DNA of 64,000 bases. It comes from an uncultured Flavobacteriaceae bacterium (lineage in GTDB: Bacteria > Bacteroidota > Bacteroidia > Flavobacteriales > Flavobacteriaceae). The stretch's first letter is position 1. Every line of letters starts with the position of its first letter. Below the pieces are notes generated by a model. The model was given only the letters and a program-made list of their open reading frames with translations, did no database searches and was not told where the DNA came from. Both the position numbers and the translations under genes were made by a program. The DNA is taken from contig CANMSN010000003.1 of NCBI GenBank assembly GCA_947500585.1, forward strand, positions 186,001 to 250,000. Direction: 5' to 3'. This document shows, piece by piece, positions 60,312-64,000 of the stretch.

Positions 60312-62381
60312 TTACTTTTCCAAAACTTCTAGCATAGTTTTAGCAAACTTAGAAAAACGCCAATTATGATGTTTAGTTGCTTGGTTTAAACTTTCTTTAC
60401 AAATTGCATTACAAGCTTGAATTTGATTTAAATATTGAAATGCATTTTGACGTACTTCAAACCCATATTTCGGACTTGTATAATCCGTTAACTCATCAAA
60501 ATATTGCTTCTTATTTTCAACCTCAAAATCTTCAGTTATTAACGCTAACGTTAACCAAAGTATCCTCACGTTTTTATCATTAAAACCTTGAATTGCTTTC
60601 GTTTTATTTAAATATTTTTTTTGGTCTTTTGGAAAGTTGCTCCATAAATTAAATAATGCCGTTTCAACGGTGATATATGATTTATCGTTTAAAAGTGATT
60701 CGTAGTCTTCTTTCAATTCTAAGGGAATTTCCTGTAATAATTGCGCTACTGTTTGACGAACTTTTAAATTATTTGATTCAAATGCTTCTTTTAATAAGTC
60801 TTTATAAGTTGGATAATTTGATTTTTTTATCAATTCTTCCAAAATAGCTTTTTTTACAGGGTAGTAAGCATTAGGTAACTGAAGGACTAAACTTGACGGA
60901 ATATATTCATCATTATCATCTGTTCTATAACTTAAGAAAGGTGTATCTTGAATTGTAACTAAAAATGAAGTATTATCGTTCTTCTCAAGTGATTTATACA
61001 TATTCTCGATTGGTAGTTTTTCTTCATCTAACCAAACCTTTACAAACTCATTCAAATCTTCTCCACTTATATTTTCAACCTCCTTTATAAAGTAATCGGT
61101 TTCTACATTTTTAAATTGATGCTTTTTTAAATAATTTTCTACAGCTTTTCTAAAAGACTCGTCTCCCACTTGCTCTCGCAACATATGCAATACCCAAGCG
61201 CCCTTTTTATAAAACGTCGTGCTACTAGATTTTGGGTCTAGAAGTGAAGTACTTCCGTCTGCTTCATCTTGGGCTAATAATTCTTGAGCATATTCATATA
61301 ATTGCCAATAGTAATAATCGTCTCCAAAAATATCACGTTCAGCTAACAACGCATAGTAGGTTGCAAAGCCTTCTTGAAGCCAATGATGTGGCCCTGAAGT
61401 TTCAGTAACCAAATCACCAAACCATTGGTGGGCTAATTCGTGCGCATTTACGTTTACATAATTTTTATCTACAAACCCAATAGAATCAGTTACAAAACTA
61501 TCAGCAAAAATAGTTGCACTTGTGTTTTCCATTCCTGCATACAAAAAATCTTTTACAGGTACTTGTTTATAATTTTGCCACGGATATAGCACACCGATTT
61601 CTTCTTCTAAAAAATCAAATATTTGTTTAGTATAGCGGTAAGTTGGCTCAATTTTTAGTGAATCTTCTGGATAATAATACATTTCTAGAGGAATACCGCT
61701 TTTTGAATATTCAACTTTTTTGTCATATTCACCAATAGCCAAAGCAACTAAATAGCTAGACATAGGCTTTTGCATATCATAGTACCAAGTAGTGGTTGAG
61801 TCGTTTGTTTGTTTATCTGTTAGTTTTCCGTTTGCAATAACTTCATATTCTTTATCAAAAGTGATTGATAAATCAAATTCAATTTTATCATTCATATCGT
61901 CAATCGATGGCAACCAATTGCTTGTATATTTACCTTGTCCTTGTGTCCAAATTTGTTTGTTTTGGGCATTGAGCATAGTCGAAATGCTATCTACGCTCCT
62001 ACTATGCTTAGAGTCCACAAGATCCCAATCAATAAAATACATGGCTTTTTTAGGACTCGTTTTCCAAACTATATCAACGCTATGAGTACTATTGGCTTTA
62101 AAAGGGTGTTTTATAATAAGTTGTTTTCCGTTATAGTATTTTCCAGTAATATTTCCATTAAGGATGTATTCAATTTCTTGAAAATTGTTAGCATCTATAA
62201 AAATGGAATCAACATCTTTAAGTATTTTAAATTCATAAGTAATCGTTCCTCTTACTTCCTTTTTAGTTAAATCACCAAAAGAAATTTTGGCTTTGGCTGT
62301 TTTAAAATCAACATATTCGGTTTGTTTAGAAATTCCCAAAAACACAAAATTGAAAAATAAAAGAAACAATAAATACTTCAT
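60312..62381 (-). CDS. M1-family zinc aminopeptidase, secreted
   Basis: I place the start at the ATG at 62381 (689 residues), where a clean signal peptide begins (MKYLLFLLFFNFVFLGIS). The reading frame is open 30 codons further but without signal character. The M1 zinc site HELAH with a second Glu 19 residues on (WLQEGFATYY) is at about 314-337, and the exopeptidase motif GMEN is at about 283. The C-terminal part is made of helical HEAT-like repeats (KVRQTVAQLLQEIP). It removes N-terminal amino acids from peptides in the periplasm. Convergent to PorP/SprF and divergent from recG. Confidence 0.94.
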   Translation of the reverse strand: MKYLLFLLFFNFVFLGISKQTEYVDFKTAKAKISFGDLTKKEVRGTITYEFKILKDVDSIFIDANNFQEIEYILNGNITGKYYNGKQLIIKHPFKANSTHSVDIVWKTSPKKAMYFIDWDLVDSKHSRSVDSISTMLNAQNKQIWTQGQGKYTSNWLPSIDDMNDKIEFDLSITFDKEYEVIANGKLTDKQTNDSTTTWYYDMQKPMSSYLVALAIGEYDKKVEYSKSGIPLEMYYYPEDSLKIEPTYRYTKQIFDFLEEEIGVLYPWQNYKQVPVKDFLYAGMENTSATIFADSFVTDSIGFVDKNYVNVNAHELAHQWFGDLVTETSGPHHWLQEGFATYYALLAERDIFGDDYYYWQLYEYAQELLAQDEADGSTSLLDPKSSSTTFYKKGAWVLHMLREQVGDESFRKAVENYLKKHQFKNVETDYFIKEVENISGEDLNEFVKVWLDEEKLPIENMYKSLEKNDNTSFLVTIQDTPFLSYRTDDNDEYIPSSLVLQLPNAYYPVKKAILEELIKKSNYPTYKDLLKEAFESNNLKVRQTVAQLLQEIPLELKEDYESLLNDKSYITVETALFNLWSNFPKDQKKYLNKTKAIQGFNDKNVRILWLTLALITEDFEVENKKQYFDELTDYTSPKYGFEVRQNAFQYLNQIQACNAICKESLNQATKHHNWRFSKFAKTMLEVLEK

Positions 62382-62453
62382 ATTAAATTCACAACAAGGA
62401 TTAGACCAAAATAGCACTTTTAATCTTAATTGAAATACCCTAAATTCGCTTTT

Positions 62454-64000
62454 ATGTCTGTTAACCTTCAAACTCCAATAGATTATTTAAAAGGCGTTGG
62501 TCCAAATCGTGCTGATTTGCTTCGTAAGGAGTTGAGTATTCATACCTATCAAGATTTAATCAATTTATTTCCAAATAGGTATATAGACAGAACGCAATAC
62601 TATAAAATAAATCAATTACAACGTAATAACGCCGATGTTCAGGTCATTGGAAAAATTACAAGTTTTAAAGAAGTTGCCCAAAAACGAGGAAAACGCTTAG
62701 TTGGAACATTTCAAGACAATACGGGCACTATGGAATTGGTTTGGTTTCGTGGACAAAAATGGATTCGGGATAACTTAAAACTTAATAAAGATTATGTTGC
62801 TTTTGGAAAAGCTAATTGGTTTGGTGGTAAATTTAATATGGCGCATCCCGAATTAGAACTTCTAGAAGAACACGAAAAAAATCTACGTTCTGCTATGCAA
62901 CCTGTCTATCCTTCCACTGAAAAATTATCAAATAAGGGTATTACCAATCGTGTAATTAGCAAAATAATGCAACAATTATTTATTGAAACTGGTGGAAAAT
63001 TTACCGAAACTTTATCTGATAATTTACGAGCAGAATTGAAATTAATAAACAAACAATCTGCACTTTTTAATGTGCATTTTCCAAAGAGTCAAGAGTTACT
63101 TTCAAGAGCTCAATTTCGATTAAAATTTGAAGAATTATTCTATATTCAACTGCAATTAATAATTAAAAATTTAACTCACAAATCAAAAATAAAAGGATTT
63201 CCTTTCACCCAAGTTGGTAATTATTTTAATACGTTTTTTAAAACGCATTTACCCTTCGAATTAACCAATGCGCAGAAACGTGTTTTAAAAGAAATTAGAG
63301 CAGACTTAGGAAGTAATGCACAAATGAATCGGCTTTTACAAGGCGATGTAGGTTCTGGAAAGACCATTGTAGCCTTCATGTCAATATTAATAGCACTTGA
63401 CAACGGTTTTCAAGCTTGTTTAATGGCTCCGACTGAAATTTTGTCAGTCCAACACTATAATGGATTTCATGAACTATGTAATAAATTGAATATCAGTATT
63501 TCAATATTAACTGGATCAACTAAAACTTCAAAACGAAAAGAAATTCATGAATCTTTAGAAAATGGTGAATTACAGGTCTTAATTGGCACCCATGCACTGC
63601 TCGAAGATAAGGTGAAATTTAAAAATTTAGGACTCGCAATCATTGATGAGCAGCATCGATTTGGAGTTGCCCAACGAAGTAAATTATGGCACAAAAATAC
63701 ATCGCCCCCACATGTTTTAGTCATGACCGCAACACCAATTCCACGAACCCTGGCCATGTCAGTTTATGGTGATTTAGACATCTCAATAATTGACGAATTA
63801 CCACCTGGTAGAAAGTCTATAAAAACCGTTCATCGATACGATAAAAACAGACTGAATGTATTCCGATTTATTAGAGATGAAATTGAAAAAGGACGACAAA
63901 TTTATATTGTATATCCATTAATTCAAGAAAGCGAAAAATTAGATTATAAAGATTTAATGGATGGCTATGAAAGTATTGCTAGAGAATTCCCAATGCCCAA
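62454..64000 (+). CDS. recG: ATP-dependent DNA helicase RecG, partial (3' end beyond window)
   Basis: An ATG at 62454 opens a frame that stays open to the window end, giving 515 residues of the usual ~700. The N-terminal helical wedge domain opens with TPIDYLKGVGPNRADLL, followed by an OB-fold (GKITSFKEVAQKRGKRL). Helicase motifs I (QGDVGSGKT), Ia (MAPTEIL), II (DEQHRFG) and III (TATPIPRT) are intact. RecG remodels stalled forks and Holliday junctions. The divergent aminopeptidase gene starts 72 bases upstream. Confidence 0.96.
   Translation, partial: MSVNLQTPIDYLKGVGPNRADLLRKELSIHTYQDLINLFPNRYIDRTQYYKINQLQRNNADVQVIGKITSFKEVAQKRGKRLVGTFQDNTGTMELVWFRGQKWIRDNLKLNKDYVAFGKANWFGGKFNMAHPELELLEEHEKNLRSAMQPVYPSTEKLSNKGITNRVISKIMQQLFIETGGKFTETLSDNLRAELKLINKQSALFNVHFPKSQELLSRAQFRLKFEELFYIQLQLIIKNLTHKSKIKGFPFTQVGNYFNTFFKTHLPFELTNAQKRVLKEIRADLGSNAQMNRLLQGDVGSGKTIVAFMSILIALDNGFQACLMAPTEILSVQHYNGFHELCNKLNISISILTGSTKTSKRKEIHESLENGELQVLIGTHALLEDKVKFKNLGLAIIDEQHRFGVAQRSKLWHKNTSPPHVLVMTATPIPRTLAMSVYGDLDISIIDELPPGRKSIKTVHRYDKNRLNVFRFIRDEIEKGRQIYIVYPLIQESEKLDYKDLMDGYESIAREFPMP

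Noticed and set aside
62382-62471. Upstream extension of the M1 aminopeptidase by 30 residues
   Set aside because: The extension lacks signal character and overlaps the recG start, while the internal ATG begins a textbook signal peptide.
1-64000. tRNA, rRNA, CRISPR, integrase or transposase genes
   Set aside because: All gaps are under 300 bases and AT-rich, and no cloverleaf, repeat array or recombinase motif was found by eye.

Overview
The window is AT-rich, chromosomal-type DNA from a member of the Flavobacteriaceae, probably a marine polysaccharide degrader. The evidence is protein style: many lipoprotein signals ending in Cys, PorP/SprF and gliding-motility C-terminal domains of the type IX secretion system, a Bacteroidetes-type promoter (TAnnTTTG), a TRAP system with a lipoprotein binding subunit, and sugar genes typical of algal-polysaccharide users. 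No rRNA, tRNA, CRISPR array, insertion sequence or phage gene was seen, and no gap between genes exceeds 300 bases.

Region 1 (1-16021, minus strand) is a deoxy-sugar block. It holds a sialate-esterase-like SGNH hydrolase (cut by the window edge), a GH95 alpha-L-fucosidase/galactosidase, and a cluster for non-phosphorylating L-fucose breakdown: lactonase, UxaA-family dehydratase, SDR dehydrogenase, FAH-family hydrolase and the FucP permease. Inside the same run of tightly spaced genes lie three exported, redox-looking proteins: a PQQ-like beta-propeller lipoprotein, a Tat-signal DUF1552 protein, and a very large membrane-anchored diheme DUF1592-type protein with a DUF2231-like membrane domain. 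Only one sugar dehydrogenase is present although the pathway needs two oxidations, so these exported proteins are the most interesting unexplained component. An AraC regulator and a divergent formylglycine-type sulfatase follow (16242-18782).

Region 2 (18985-30295) is a uronate block. A ten-gene minus-strand operon encodes a TRAP transporter (DctPQM), UxaC, a DUF4861 lipoprotein, KduD, KduI, UxuA, a Gfo/Idh/MocA oxidoreductase and an SDR-type mannonate oxidoreductase. It converts both saturated uronates (via fructuronate and mannonate) and unsaturated uronates (via KduI/KduD) to 2-keto-3-deoxygluconate. A divergent LacI regulator sits beside two near-identical 12-bp palindromes that straddle a good Bacteroidetes promoter. 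KDG kinase and KDPG aldolase are not in the window.

Region 3 (30298-37700) has a sugar-porter MFS transporter, a DUF2452 protein, two tiny membrane proteins, a vSGLT-like Na+/galactose symporter that keeps the vSGLT galactose- and sodium-binding residues, and galM-galK-galT, followed by a REP-like intergenic hairpin.

Region 4 (37704-64000) is mostly housekeeping and surface genes: threonylcarbamoyl-AMP synthase, an esterase lipoprotein, a retropepsin-like protein, a secreted triple glycogen-binding-like protein, a Gly/Met-rich exported protein, a PcrA/UvrD helicase, an M20 amidohydrolase, a stand-alone glutamate-synthase FMN domain, a patatin, two giant tandem-duplicated type IX-secreted PKD/SprB-repeat proteins with their PorP/SprF partner, an M1 aminopeptidase and the start of recG.
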